Made by a program: the position numbers and the translations under genes
Shown here: positions 1-8,470 of the stretch, piece by piece
Layout: the number at the start of each line of letters is the position of its first letter
Numbering within the stretch: position 1 is the stretch's first letter
Notes under the pieces: generated by a model
What the model saw: only the letters and a program-made list of their open reading frames with translations
Database searches by the model: none
What the model was told of the DNA's origin: nothing
From: Niveispirillum cyanobacteriorum
GTDB lineage: Bacteria; Pseudomonadota; Alphaproteobacteria; Azospirillales; Azospirillaceae
Reading direction: 5' to 3'
Length of the DNA stretch: 64,000 nt
Assembly: GCF_002868735.1 (NCBI RefSeq)
Contig: NZ_CP025611.1
Coordinates: forward strand, 2,598,501-2,662,500

Positions 1-18
1 CAACATAGATGGCGTCCC

Positions 19-945
19 ATGATCCGGCTGATCCCCGCCCTTCTGGCTTTCCTGCTGCTGCTGGCGCCAGCACGGGCAGAATTGCTGGACGCGACACCGC
101 GCACGGCGGTGATGTCGGCCTTCGCGCCAGAACTTGTCACCCTGCTGGCCAGTACCAAGGATAAGAAGGTGATCTCTGTGCATGGCGTGGATTTCACGCT
201 GGGCACATTGGCAGGACGCCCAGTGGTGCTGGTCCTGTCGGGCGTCAGCATGGTGAATGCCGCCATGACAACGCAGATGCTGCTTGACCGGTTCAAGGTC
301 GACGCCTTGCTGTTCAGCGGCATTGCCGGCGGTCTTGACCCGCATCTGCATATTGGTGACGTGGCCGTGCCCCGCCGCTGGGGCCAATATTTGGAAAGTC
401 ATTTCGTACGCGAAGGCGCGGACGGAACCCTGAAGCCCGTGCCCTGGGCCAGCCTGCCTTATCCCGCCTATGGCGTGATCCAGCCCTCCAACGCCTATGT
501 CCGCGTACCTGGAAAGGCCGAACCAATCCGTAAATTCTGGTTCGAGGCGGATGCCGGTCTGATGGCCTTGGCCGAAAAGGCGGTGGCCGGGGTGAAGTTG
601 GACAAGTGCGCTGCAAACAAGACCTGCCTTGAGACAAGTCCCAAGATTGTCATGGGTGGGGACGGGGTGTCGGGCCCCGCCTTCATGGACAATGCCGGCT
701 GGCGCGCCTATCTGAACGGCACCATCGGGGCCAAGGTGGTGGATATGGAAAGTGCCGCCGTGGCGCTGGTCGCTGAACAGAATGGCGTGCCCTACATCAT
801 CTTCCGGTCCGTGTCCGATCTGGCCGGCGCCGACCCGGATGAAAACCGCATCCCAACATTCATGGCTTTGGCCTCCAGCAACGCTGCCAAGCTGGTGACG
901 GCGATGCTGGCGGTTATGCCAATCACCGCGCCGCCTGCTCCATGA
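19..945 (+). CDS. Secreted purine-nucleoside phosphorylase/MTA-SAH nucleosidase-family protein
   Basis: 308 aa. The first ~20 residues are a hydrophobic signal peptide ending in ARA, so the enzyme is probably periplasmic, unlike the usual cytosolic MTA/SAH nucleosidases. The body has the PNP_UDP_1 fold hallmarks: a phosphate/glycine loop SGIAGGLDP near residue 99, a ribose-contacting VVDMESAA near 242, and a late catalytic-type Asp in SVSDLAG near 267. Known family members cleave the N-glycosidic bond of purine nucleosides such as methylthioadenosine. The substrate here is not determinable. An insert with a Cys pair ([10 protein letters not shown]) before the active-site strand may form a disulfide, which fits export. 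Its 3' end overlaps the convergent phhB by 23 bp. Confidence 0.8.
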   Translation: MIRLIPALLAFLLLLAPARAELLDATPRTAVMSAFAPELVTLLASTKDKKVISVHGVDFTLGTLAGRPVVLVLSGVSMVNAAMTTQMLLDRFKVDALLFSGIAGGLDPHLHIGDVAVPRRWGQYLESHFVREGADGTLKPVPWASLPYPAYGVIQPSNAYVRVPGKAEPIRKFWFEADAGLMALAEKAVAGVKLDKCAANKTCLETSPKIVMGGDGVSGPAFMDNAGWRAYLNGTIGAKVVDMESAAVALVAEQNGVPYIIFRSVSDLAGADPDENRIPTFMALASSNAAKLVTAMLAVMPITAPPAP

Positions 946-1234
946 AGGTTGCCATCTCAATGTCCAGGCGGCTGATACCCCCGACATCGTGGGTGTTCAG
1001 CGTGACGTCGACGCGGTTATAGACATTGAACCATTCGGGATGGTGGTCGATCTTGTCGGCCAGGATGGCGACGCGCGTCATGAAGCCGAACGCTTCGTTG
1101 AAGTCCTTGAAACGGAAGGTCTTCACGATGGCGGCCTGATCGGCACGCAGGGTCCAGCCGGGCAGGGACCCCAGAGACGCCGTCACGGCATCATTGTCCA
1201 GTTTCGGCGGGCGGCCGGTTTGGGCTTGCGTCAT
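923..1234 (-). CDS. phhB: 4a-hydroxytetrahydrobiopterin dehydratase (pterin carbinolamine dehydratase)
   Basis: 103 aa, typical length for the PCD/DCoH family, which dehydrates 4a-hydroxytetrahydrobiopterin to recycle the cofactor of aromatic amino acid hydroxylases. The family signature is visible: [15 protein letters not shown], then [17 protein letters not shown] (the HHP-W catalytic pattern) and a final LNTHDVGG. The ATG at 1234 is chosen over the upstream in-frame codon at 1309 because a perfect AGGAGG lies 7-12 nt before it and homology starts there. No phenylalanine hydroxylase is nearby, so the partner is elsewhere or the role is moonlighting. Confidence 0.93.
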   Translation of the reverse strand: MTQAQTGRPPKLDNDAVTASLGSLPGWTLRADQAAIVKTFRFKDFNEAFGFMTRVAILADKIDHHPEWFNVYNRVDVTLNTHDVGGISRLDIEMATFMEQAAR

Positions 1235-1338
1235 CTCTTCCTCCTGATCAGGATTTGTTGGCCTGTAGGTGGACCGGGGCGGCGGCGGCGTCAAGCCGCC
1301 ATCGCCCACCCGACACCCTTTGTCCTAACCGGTATCTC

Positions 1339-1746
1339 ATGACGTCGCTTCGCCGCTTCACCACCGCCCCGACCCTGGCAGAGATGGAAATCATCGCCGC
1401 CCGCGCCGCCGACAGCATTCCCGATGCGCTGCGTACCCATGTGCGCAATGTCCTGATCCGGGTGGAGGATTTTCCGGACGAGGAGACGGAACGGGAAATG
1501 GGCCTGGAAAGCCCGTTCGACCTGCTGGGCCTTTACCGTGGTGTGGGCATGCCCTGGCAGAGCGTGACCCAGCCGCGCCTGGAGCCGGACCTGATCTTTC
1601 TCTATCGCCGGCCCATCCTGGATTACTGGTGCGAGACGGGGGAGGATCTGGACCATCTGGTCCGCCATGTCCTGATCCATGAGATCGGGCATCATTTCGG
1701 CTTCAGCGACGCCGATATGGAGGCACTGGAGGCGGAGACCGAGTAA
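1339..1746 (+). CDS. Small zincin-like metallopeptidase family protein
   Basis: 135 aa. It matches the Zincin_1 (DUF1025-type) family: HEIGHHFGFSD at residues 114-124 gives the HExxH zinc motif plus the downstream Asp ligand. The middle stretch GLYRGVGMPW is family-typical. These proteins are short cytosolic putative metalloproteases with no established substrate. Translation is taken from the ATG at 1339; the reading frame extends upstream to 1255 but without family similarity. It stands alone on the plus strand, about 100 bp from the divergently transcribed phhB. Confidence 0.85.
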   Translation: MTSLRRFTTAPTLAEMEIIAARAADSIPDALRTHVRNVLIRVEDFPDEETEREMGLESPFDLLGLYRGVGMPWQSVTQPRLEPDLIFLYRRPILDYWCETGEDLDHLVRHVLIHEIGHHFGFSDADMEALEAETE

Positions 1747-2093
1747 TCGGCGCCCGCGGCATGCCGTCCGCATTTCAATCGTGCAGACTGAATATTCATA
1801 AGGCGCGAGCCTGACTTCCTATAAACCGGGCCGGCAATGTTGGAATCCCGGAGCAACGCTTATGCCTGCTAGCCGGTGTTTGGCGGCCTCCAGAAATGAT
1901 CCATAAGCCACGCACCGGGAGAGATGCGCCCCTGGTCGGTCCCGCCTGTGGTCCGCCCGATGGGCCCCGACCAGTGCAACTTACCCAAGATTGATTTTGA
2001 TTGATCTGGTCATATGACGTGACATATAGGTTTATGTGTCTGCATATTGATTTATGCCGACATGTCCCGTTCATGTCCAGTGGGGAGGCACCC
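1747..2093. other. Intergenic region with dyads upstream of the RHH gene
   Basis: No convincing gene. Positions 1932-1939 and 1967-1974 form 8-bp inverted arms (CTGGTCGG/CCGACCAG). The last ~90 bp are much more AT-rich than the surroundings. They contain a perfect 10-bp palindrome GTCATATGAC at 2009-2018, followed by a related GTGACATATA, and an inverted repeat GCATA-N6-TATGC at 2042-2057. These sit directly before the ribbon-helix-helix gene and could be its promoter and autoregulatory operators (inference). Confidence 0.4.
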
Positions 2094-2459
2094 GTGCCGC
2101 CGCGTTCAAAGCGTTTCTCCGGTGAAGACCTGCCCGATGGCAGCAGCACCCTGGTCATCCGCAACGTCGTCGTTCTGGGCAAGCGCACCAGCCTGCGCAT
2201 GGAACCGGAAATGTGGGATGCACTGTCGGATGTCGCGGCGCGTGAAGGACATAACGTCCATGACATCTGCACCAGCATCGTGGAAAGGAAGCCCGCCGCC
2301 GCATCCCTGACGGCGGCGATCCGGGTTTTCCTAGTGAACTATTACCGCGTTGCCGCGACCGAGGAAGGCCATGCCAGGGCAGGGCACGGGCAGGGCAGTG
2401 CCGACATTATCGCTGCCGCCCTGTCCATGTATAACCCGCCGGCTGCCCCTGCAGAATGA
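2094..2459 (+). CDS. Ribbon-helix-helix domain protein
   Basis: 121 aa from a GTG start at 2094. This start is preferred to the in-frame ATG at 2073 because GGGGAGG ends 5 nt before it. Residues ~27-60 (KRTSLRMEPEMWDALSDVA and the following helix) resemble the RHH_4-type DNA-binding domain common in Rhodospirillales and rhizobia: a short beta strand with alternating polar residues followed by two helices. The remainder (FLVNYYRVAA and a Gly/Ala-rich tail) is unrecognised. Probably a small dimeric regulator; its targets are unknown, but dyads lie immediately upstream. Confidence 0.75.
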   Translation: MPPRSKRFSGEDLPDGSSTLVIRNVVVLGKRTSLRMEPEMWDALSDVAAREGHNVHDICTSIVERKPAAASLTAAIRVFLVNYYRVAATEEGHARAGHGQGSADIIAAALSMYNPPAAPAE

Positions 2460-2494
2460 CTACTAGAAGATGAATAAATAATAGTGTAAGCGGC

Positions 2495-3007
2495 CTATTT
2501 TCCGGCTTGGACGAAGCAGGTGCAGGTGCCGTGGGCATATAGCTTACCATCGTCACGGCCCACCACCCGGCCCTCCGCCAGCATCAGGGTGCGACCGGCA
2601 TTGATCACTTTGCCCTCCACCCGCACCATGCCGGCATCACGCAGGATGGGGCGCAGGAAGCTCACTTTCAGGTCTACGGTGCCGTATCCAGCCCCGGCGG
2701 GAAGTATGGTATGGACCGCACAGCCCATGGCACTGTCCAGCAGCGTGGCCGCGAAGCCACCATGGACGGTGCCCAACGGGTTCAGCACATGGTCGCCCGG
2801 TTCCCCTTCAAACACCACACGGCCTTCCTCCACCTCGCCCAATAGCAGGCCCATGCCCAGGGTCGCAGCCATGCTGGGTGCCGGCAGGTCGCCACGCGCA
2901 ATCATCCGGATAATCTCGATCCCTGGCAGGTGGGTCAGCAGGGCGGGGTCCAGCGGGCGAGCATCCCAGTCATAGGTGCGGCTGCGGCGGGTCATGTCGG
3001 CATCCAT
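2495..3007 (-). CDS. PaaI-family hotdog thioesterase
   Basis: 170 aa. The central NPLGTVHGGFAATLLDSA is the catalytic hotdog signature of the PaaI/YdiI/4HBT group, with the HGG loop followed by the long helix. Downstream VDLKVSFLRPI and AEGRVVGRDDGKLYAHGTCTC complete the fold. Family members hydrolyse acyl- or aryl-CoA thioesters in the cytosol; the exact substrate is unknown. Alternative in-frame ATGs lie at 3007 and 2995, neither with a strong ribosome-binding site. A TetR-operator-like dyad lies ~20 bp upstream, suggesting ligand-responsive control, but no tetR gene is adjacent. Confidence 0.85.
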   Translation of the reverse strand: MDADMTRRSRTYDWDARPLDPALLTHLPGIEIIRMIARGDLPAPSMAATLGMGLLLGEVEEGRVVFEGEPGDHVLNPLGTVHGGFAATLLDSAMGCAVHTILPAGAGYGTVDLKVSFLRPILRDAGMVRVEGKVINAGRTLMLAEGRVVGRDDGKLYAHGTCTCFVQAGK

Positions 3008-3027
3008 AGTGGTTATATGTAAAAAGA

Positions 3028-3039
3028 ACGAACGGTCGT
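3028..3039. promoter_or_regulatory. TetR-type operator-like dyad
   Basis: ACGA-ACGG-TCGT, within the context GAACGAACGGTCGTAT, is the core commonly seen in TetR-family operators upstream of acyl-CoA and efflux genes. It is 20 bp upstream of the thioesterase start, where bound repressor would block transcription. Only pattern-level support. Confidence 0.3.
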
Positions 3040-3170
3040 ATTATACGCGACGAATAGGTTGGGTCAACCATTCCCGGAACACATCGCTTCGCCGCATTGT
3101 GGAGCGGTATTCTCTAGCGTAGGGTGCAGATAACAAAATCACCAATGCCGGTTTCCGGGGCCAACGACCA

Positions 3171-4655
3171 ATGACCAACACGAGCACGCCCGCCCGCGAT
3201 GTGGAATTCCTTCGCAAGGAATTTCAGCTTCACCGTCAATGGCTTGACGGCAAGGGCGGTCGGCGTGCCGAACTGGCTTTCCAGGATCTGTCGGGCCTGA
3301 CGCTGAAGGGCGCGCGCCTGGCCGAGGCGAAGCTGGCAGGGGCTAACCTTTCAGGCTGCAACCTGGAAGGTGCAGATTTGGCCCGTGCCGACCTGTTCGG
3401 CGCCGATCTGGAAGGGGCGGAACTAACCAGTGCCAACCTGTCTGGCGCCGATCTGCGAGGTGCAAATCTGCATCGCGCCACCCTCAACGATGTCATTCTA
3501 CGTGGTGCGGATTTCCGGTCTGGCACGTTGTCAGACAGCAGCGGTGCCACCAAACGTGACGGTGCTGCCGTCCTGACGGAGGCGCGGCTGGAACGCGCCA
3601 TCCTGTGTTCGGCGAAATTGACGGGCTGCGACCTGACGGGTGCAGATCTTATGGATGCCGATCTGGCCGGGGCCGACCTGTCCAAGTGCGTCATGCTGGG
3701 TGTCGACCTGACGGGGGCTAATCTGTTGGGTGCGCAACTGGCTGGCACCATGATTGACAGCGAGATACTGTCGCGTGGCAAGCATCTGCCGGACGGGGTG
3801 ACGACTATGATCGCCTCGCCCAGCCGGCGGCGCATCCCGACGGCGGAACTGTCGGCCATGATTGATGCCCATGAACAATGGATCGAAACCGGCGGGGCCA
3901 AGGGCGCGCGGCTGGATCTGGACATGGCGGAACTTGACCCGCTGGTCCTGCACGGCCGCAATCTGGCTGGTGCCCGTCTGCGTCGCTGCCGTCTGACTGC
4001 TGCCGACTGGGCCGATAACCGGCTGGAAATGGCCGATCTGTCCTATAGCGACCTGACGGAGGCCGTGCTGGACGGGTCCGTCCTGTCGGGGGCCACCTTG
4101 CGCCGGGCCAACCTGTCGGGTGCGCATCTGGCCGGCGTGGACCTGACGGCCAAGACGCTTTCGGGCGGGCGCAGCTGGCCCGCCAATCTGGACGGGGCCA
4201 TCCTGCGGGGTGCCGACCTGACCAATGCCATCCTGTCCGGGGCCATCCTGCGCAAGGCCGATCTGGCGGGCGCCATCGTCACCGGCGTCAATATGCGCGG
4301 TGCAGATCTGGCCGGTGCCACCCGCGCCGGCGATGGCGATGCCAAGCAGCGCCGCCGCCTGCGCCGTTTCGTGCAGCCGCCCCTGGCCGTGGGCAGCCGC
4401 AAGGGAACGGCCCGCACCCGCAACTGGTCCTTCGGCGGGCTGGCCATCGATGCCGATCCCGCCCTTTATCAGGAAGGCGAACTGGTCACGCTGCTGGTGG
4501 CCGCACCGGGGGCGGGTGACCCGGTTCCGGTGCAGGCGCGGGTTATGGCGCTGGACGCCACTACCCGTTCCGTGTCAGTGAAATTCGAGCCGCTGACGCC
4601 CGAGTTGAAGACCTATCTCAACGGGCTGGTGGCACCGCGTTACCGCCTGGCCTGA
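3171..4655 (+). CDS. Pentapeptide-repeat protein with C-terminal PilZ-like domain
   Basis: 494 aa. Two right-handed quadrilateral helix blocks of A(D/N)LxG-type repeats (roughly residues 35-195 and 245-385) are separated by a linker near residue 200-240. Each block is preceded by a similar short motif (HRQWLDGKGG, HEQWIETGGA), suggesting internal duplication. The last ~100 residues look like PilZ: an RRLRR cluster (RxxxR type) followed by NWSFGG ([DN]xSxxG), the two motifs that bind cyclic-di-GMP in this family, then an AxVMALD strand. A c-di-GMP-responsive scaffold is inferred. Ten bp downstream starts the DUF599 membrane protein, probably co-transcribed. Confidence 0.8.
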   Translation: MTNTSTPARDVEFLRKEFQLHRQWLDGKGGRRAELAFQDLSGLTLKGARLAEAKLAGANLSGCNLEGADLARADLFGADLEGAELTSANLSGADLRGANLHRATLNDVILRGADFRSGTLSDSSGATKRDGAAVLTEARLERAILCSAKLTGCDLTGADLMDADLAGADLSKCVMLGVDLTGANLLGAQLAGTMIDSEILSRGKHLPDGVTTMIASPSRRRIPTAELSAMIDAHEQWIETGGAKGARLDLDMAELDPLVLHGRNLAGARLRRCRLTAADWADNRLEMADLSYSDLTEAVLDGSVLSGATLRRANLSGAHLAGVDLTAKTLSGGRSWPANLDGAILRGADLTNAILSGAILRKADLAGAIVTGVNMRGADLAGATRAGDGDAKQRRRLRRFVQPPLAVGSRKGTARTRNWSFGGLAIDADPALYQEGELVTLLVAAPGAGDPVPVQARVMALDATTRSVSVKFEPLTPELKTYLNGLVAPRYRLA

Positions 4656-4664
4656 GGGTTTGTC

Positions 4665-5405
4665 ATGCCGCCGCTGTTTTCGTCTCTGACGCTGCTTGAT
4701 GGCGCGGCCTTCGCGTGGTTCGTGCTGCTTTGGTGGGGCTATGGCTGGCTGACCGACCGCCGCCAGGGGGCACCCACCAGCCTGAACCAGCATATGCTGC
4801 GCATCCGCATCCGCTGGATGACCAACATGCTGTACCGGGACAACCGGGTGATGGACAGCATGCTGATGGGCCACCTGATCCACAGCGTCTCCTTTTTCGC
4901 CTCCACGACCGTGCTGGTGCTGGCTGGCTTGTTAGGTGTGTTGGCCTCGTCCGACAGTGCCTACAAGGTGGTGATGGAACTGGGTTTCACGAACCCGACC
5001 GACCGGACGGTGTTCGAGGCCAAGCTGCTGCTGCTGCTGGCCATCTTCGTCTATAGCTTCTTCTCGTTCACCTGGGCGGTGCGGCAGTTCAATTACACCA
5101 TCGCCCTGATCGGCGGCGCGCCGCTGGACCCGGGGGAAGAGGCGCTGACGACGGCCAAGGCGGCGGCCAAGATGATGACGCTGGCCATCACCAGCTTCAA
5201 CCGCGGCCTGCGCGGCTATTACTACGCTTTCGCCAGCCTGGGCTGGATGATCCATCCCTATGCCTTCATCGCGCTGGTGGCGCTGGTGACTTACGTCCTC
5301 TGGCGTCGGCAGTTCCGCTCTGCCGCCTTCGACGCCGTCGCCCGCTACTCCGCGCATGGCATGGGTGAGCGGCCTGTAGGGGGGAAAAGCCAGGGCGGGA
5401 TGTGA
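4665..5405 (+). CDS. DUF599 family membrane protein
   Basis: 246 aa with about four hydrophobic segments (near residues 9-25, 70-92, 118-140 and 190-212). The body (RIRWMTNMLYRDNRVMDSMLM and FSFTWAVRQFNYT) is characteristic of the DUF599 family of inner-membrane proteins with no assigned function. It begins 10 bp after the pentapeptide/PilZ gene, so the two are likely one operon. Its stop codon directly abuts that of the convergent Hsp70 gene. Confidence 0.85.
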   Translation: MPPLFSSLTLLDGAAFAWFVLLWWGYGWLTDRRQGAPTSLNQHMLRIRIRWMTNMLYRDNRVMDSMLMGHLIHSVSFFASTTVLVLAGLLGVLASSDSAYKVVMELGFTNPTDRTVFEAKLLLLLAIFVYSFFSFTWAVRQFNYTIALIGGAPLDPGEEALTTAKAAAKMMTLAITSFNRGLRGYYYAFASLGWMIHPYAFIALVALVTYVLWRRQFRSAAFDAVARYSAHGMGERPVGGKSQGGM

Positions 5406-6656
5406 TCACCCGTAGCGCCGGCCCGCCTCGATGGTCAGGCCCAGGCCGACGGCACCGAACTTGTCACCTTCAACGATGCGGGCCTCGGGCACGGCGCCGG
5501 TGATGGCACTGCGTACGGCGGGCAGCAGGGTGGAACCACCGGTCAGGAAGATGGCATCGACCTGATCCCCGCGCAGGCCCGCCTGACGCAGGCAGTCTTT
5601 GGTCATGGCCGCCAGCCTTTCCACCGGATCGGCTACCGCCGCGCCCAGGCGACCCCGCGTTGACGGGGCCTCCAGACCCTTCTCGACCAGCGACAGATCG
5701 ATATCATGGGTGCTGGCCCCCGATAGGGCGATCTTGGCCTCTTCCACCTTCATGGCCAGCGCGTGGCCCAGATGTTCCTCCAGCACGGTCACTAGCCGCC
5801 GGATTAACTGCGGATGCTTTGCCTCCTTCACCAGCCGTTCGACATCGCTCAGGACGGCGGGGTTGTAGAGGAAGTTGATTTTGGCCCAGGTCGCTAGGTC
5901 GACATAGAGATGGTTGGGTGTCAGCAGCCCCTGGCGCAGCAGGGGGGAGCGGTAGCCCAGATGCGGCATCACCGCCTCCAGGCTCAGCAGTCGGTCGAAG
6001 TCGGTGCCGCCGATGCGCAGACCGTCATTGGCCAGGATGTCATCGGCCCGTTCGGCCCGCTGTGCCCGGTCCGGCCCGATGCGCACGATGGAAAAGTCTG
6101 ACGTACCGCCGCCGATATCGGCGATCAAGGCAATCTGTTCGGCATTGATCTGCGCTTCATAAGCCAGTGCCGCCGCGATCGGTTCATATTGAAAGCTGAC
6201 ATCCTTGAACCCGCTGGCCCGCGCAATGTCGGCCAGCGCGTTTTCCGCCCGCTGGTCGGCGGCATCGTCACCATCGACAAAATGCACAGGGCGGCCATGG
6301 ACCACATGGGTCAGCTCCTGACCGCACCGCCGCTCACCCTCTTCCTTGATGTGGCGGATGACCAGGCCGATAACCTCACGGAAGCCCACGCGGCGGCGGC
6401 CCAGCAACGTCTCTTCATCGATCAGGCTGGTGCCCAGCACGGATTTGATGGACCGCATCAGCCGCCCGTCGCCACCCGCCACATAGGCATTGATGGCGGC
6501 ACGGCCAAAGGCGGGTCGGTGGGTCTCGAAATCGAAGAAAATGGCGCTGGGCAGCGTCTCATGGTCGCCTTCCAGTGCCAGCATGCGGTTGCCCGCCTCA
6601 TCCGCCACGCCGAGCGTGGAATTGGAGGTGCCGAAATCCAGCCCGCACGCCACCAT
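5406..6656 (-). CDS. Hsp70-family protein (YegD-like)
   Basis: 416 aa. The N-terminus has the actin/Hsp70 phosphate-1 motif GLDFGTSNST at ~5-14. ADIGGGTSDFSIV is phosphate-2 and FLTGGSTLLPAV the adenosine motif. Length matches the YegD-type truncated Hsp70s, which keep the ATPase domain but lack the canonical substrate-binding and lid domains of DnaK. The client is unknown. It is a monocistronic minus-strand gene, separate from the true dnaK at 17.8 kb. Confidence 0.88.
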   Translation of the reverse strand: MVACGLDFGTSNSTLGVADEAGNRMLALEGDHETLPSAIFFDFETHRPAFGRAAINAYVAGGDGRLMRSIKSVLGTSLIDEETLLGRRRVGFREVIGLVIRHIKEEGERRCGQELTHVVHGRPVHFVDGDDAADQRAENALADIARASGFKDVSFQYEPIAAALAYEAQINAEQIALIADIGGGTSDFSIVRIGPDRAQRAERADDILANDGLRIGGTDFDRLLSLEAVMPHLGYRSPLLRQGLLTPNHLYVDLATWAKINFLYNPAVLSDVERLVKEAKHPQLIRRLVTVLEEHLGHALAMKVEEAKIALSGASTHDIDLSLVEKGLEAPSTRGRLGAAVADPVERLAAMTKDCLRQAGLRGDQVDAIFLTGGSTLLPAVRSAITGAVPEARIVEGDKFGAVGLGLTIEAGRRYG

Positions 6657-6842
6657 GATCCTGAACCCTTCAACCCGGCAAAAGGGGCGAGGTTGTAAGA
6701 GGCGGGGCCGGTCGCGTCAAGCACCTATCGACTTGGAATAAGGAAAGACGCGAAAAAGGAAGCAGGAAAGCCGGGGCTTTGCGCCCACCTCTTCGACCTT
6801 TATGCTACGGCTCCCTGATCCCCGTCGTTCCGTCCGGTGCCC

Positions 6843-7217
6843 ATGACCCCGTTTGGTGAACGTGTCCGTCAGCTTCGCGCCGAAAAGAGCGTCAGCCTGA
6901 AACAGATGGCGGATGAGCTGGAAATCTCCTCGGCCTATCTGTCGGCCTTAGAACATGGGCACAAGGGTTTGCCCTCTCCCATGCTGCTGCGCCAGATATG
7001 CACCTATTTCGGGCTGATCTGGGACGCGGCGGAGGCGGTAGAGCGGCTCGCGGCCCTATCCGATCCGCGCGTAACAGTGGATACGGCTGGCCTGACACCT
7101 GACCATACGCTGGTCGCAAATCTACTGGCGCGCGATATTGCCCGGCTTACCCCGGCACAGCTATCGGCGCTGTTGCGGCTGTTGGGTCAGGAACAGCCGG
7201 CCTTGACGCAGGTATAA
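6843..7217 (+). CDS. XRE-family helix-turn-helix regulator
   Basis: 124 aa. Residues 1-60 form a Cro/C1-type HTH: FGERVRQLRAEKSVSLKQMA, then ISSAYLSALEHGHKG as the recognition helix region. The second half is helical with no known ligand domain (ARDIARLTPAQLSALLRLL). The ATG at 6843 is preferred to the GTG two codons upstream because related proteins begin MTPFGERV. Its gene lies 106 bp upstream of fur on the same strand. Confidence 0.85.
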   Translation: MTPFGERVRQLRAEKSVSLKQMADELEISSAYLSALEHGHKGLPSPMLLRQICTYFGLIWDAAEAVERLAALSDPRVTVDTAGLTPDHTLVANLLARDIARLTPAQLSALLRLLGQEQPALTQV

Positions 7218-7323
7218 GGCGGATTTATCGAATGAGTATGTCCATCCCCCTCGCCTTGGCGCGCGGGATGGTCCATATGTTGGCGGATCATTCGCCATGA
7301 GAACCGGATCGGAGACGACGGAC

Positions 7324-7782
7324 ATGCCATCCCGCCTCGAACAGCTTTGCGTCCAGAAGGGCCTGAAGATGACTGAACAGCGCCGCGTCATCAGCCGCGT
7401 GCTGTCGGACAGCCAAGACCACCCGGATGTGGAGCAGGTTTACCGGCGGGCCGTGGAGATTGATCCGCATATCTCCATCGCCACTGTCTATCGCACCATG
7501 CGCTTGTTCGAAGAAGCCAATGTCATCGAACGCCTGGATTTCGGCGATGGCCGCGCCCGTTATGAAGAGGCGCGCGAGGAACATCACCACCATCTGATCG
7601 ATGTGCAGACGGGCGACGTGGTGGAGTTTTCCAGCGAGGAGCTGGAGAAGATCAAGGAGAAGATCGCCGACGAGCTGGGTTACCGGCTGATCGGTCATCG
7701 CCTGGAACTGTATGGTGTGCGCAAGGACCGTCCCATCGTGGAACGGACCTATGTTCCCGGTGGCCACGGCTCCAAGGTCTGA
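7324..7782 (+). CDS. fur: Fur-family metalloregulator (alphaproteobacterial Fur/Mur type)
   Basis: 152 aa from the ATG at 7324, which follows a GGAG. Winged-helix DNA-binding domain at ~15-80 (MTEQRRVISRVL, then ISIATVYRTMRLFEEANV). Dimerisation domain contains HHHHLID near residue 85, the regulatory metal site. The two CxxC structural-zinc motifs of E. coli Fur are absent (the first is replaced by IDVQTG), as in rhizobial Fur/Mur proteins that respond mainly to manganese. Whether it senses Fe or Mn cannot be told from sequence. A small conserved gene follows after 4 bp. Confidence 0.88.
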   Translation: MPSRLEQLCVQKGLKMTEQRRVISRVLSDSQDHPDVEQVYRRAVEIDPHISIATVYRTMRLFEEANVIERLDFGDGRARYEEAREEHHHHLIDVQTGDVVEFSSEELEKIKEKIADELGYRLIGHRLELYGVRKDRPIVERTYVPGGHGSKV

Positions 7783-7786
7783 CCCG

Positions 7787-8032
7787 ATGGGCCGGGATAT
7801 TCCCAAGGAATTTCTGGGCCAGCCCTGTGCGGATCATCCGGCGGCGGGTAGTGGCGATTGCTGCCGTTCCGCCGTCACCCGCGCCTATCGCGAAATGCGG
7901 TCGCGTGGTGTGCCGGATACGCATTGCCTGGACGTCGCCATGGCGGTTTATCAGTGGCACCACCCGGAAGCGGAGGCCGTCTCAAGTGCGGCCATTGTCG
8001 GATCCTGGGTTCTGGGCCAGACCCGGCACTGA
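7787..8032 (+). CDS. Small hypothetical protein downstream of fur
   Basis: 81 aa, starting 4 bp after the fur stop, so very likely co-transcribed. It contains three Cys (CADHP, GDCC and HCLDVA) and an amphipathic C-terminal half (TRAYREMRSRGVPDTHCLDVAMAVYQW split over two helices). No family recognised. The Cys/His content beside a metalloregulator allows a metal-related role, but that is speculation. Confidence 0.65.
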   Translation: MGRDIPKEFLGQPCADHPAAGSGDCCRSAVTRAYREMRSRGVPDTHCLDVAMAVYQWHHPEAEAVSSAAIVGSWVLGQTRH

Positions 8033-8075
8033 GGCTGGGTCACACTTCAATGAATTCCGGATACTGAACCGCGTA

Positions 8076-8228
8076 TCAGAGCAGCGTATTCAGGAACATG
8101 GCGATGAAGGCGGCGACGGACAGGACCGTGGCGGCTTCGATCGCGCTGACACCGTCCTTCAGGAAGGCACCGAAACCGGACAGGACTTCATCAGCGTCAT
8201 GAGCGGCGGCGTTGATATAGGCGGACAT
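8076..8228 (-). CDS. 50-aa small membrane peptide, second of a paralogous pair
   Basis: 50 aa, starting MSAYINAAAHDADEVLSG and ending FIAMFLNTLL. AGGAG lies 7 nt before the ATG. The N-terminal half is acidic and soluble. Residues ~29-50 form one uninterrupted hydrophobic helix ending at the very C-terminus with no trailing charge, like a tail-anchored or bitopic micro-protein. It aligns without gaps to the other 50-aa product at 8277-8429, best over the last 21 residues (shared E, A, V, L, A, L, L positions). Both genes probably share the sigma-54 promoter at 8471-8487. Function unknown. Confidence 0.75.
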   Translation of the reverse strand: MSAYINAAAHDADEVLSGFGAFLKDGVSAIEAATVLSVAAFIAMFLNTLL

Positions 8229-8276
8229 GGGGTTTCTCCTTGATCTCGATAATGTCGGGGGGAAGGTATCGCCGGC

Positions 8277-8429
8277 TTACAGCATCACATGCAGGCTGAG
8301 CGTCATCAGGGCGCCGATGGCCAGAACAGCGACCGCTTCGACCATGTCGGCGGCGGTCGGCAGCGAGGCGAAGAAGCTTTCCACAATGTTGTCGTCGGCG
8401 GCTTCGATCTGGTTCGTCAGGCTGGTCAT
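8277..8429 (-). CDS. 50-aa small membrane peptide, first of a paralogous pair
   Basis: 50 aa, starting MTSLTNQIEAADDNIVES and ending LMTLSLHVML. The ATG at 8429 is chosen over that at 8435 because GGAG sits 6 nt before 8429 but abuts 8435. With that start, both paralogs are exactly 50 residues. Acidic N-terminal half, then a hydrophobic helix from ~30 to the last residue. The expected sigma-54 transcript would have a leader of about 30 nt. The second gene follows after a 48-nt gap. No similarity to a known toxin, holin or bacteriocin was recognised. Confidence 0.75.
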   Translation of the reverse strand: MTSLTNQIEAADDNIVESFFASLPTAADMVEAVAVLAIGALMTLSLHVML

Positions 8430-8470
8430 CTTCATCTCCGTGGGTTCGTGTCTTTCGATGACCCAGTATC

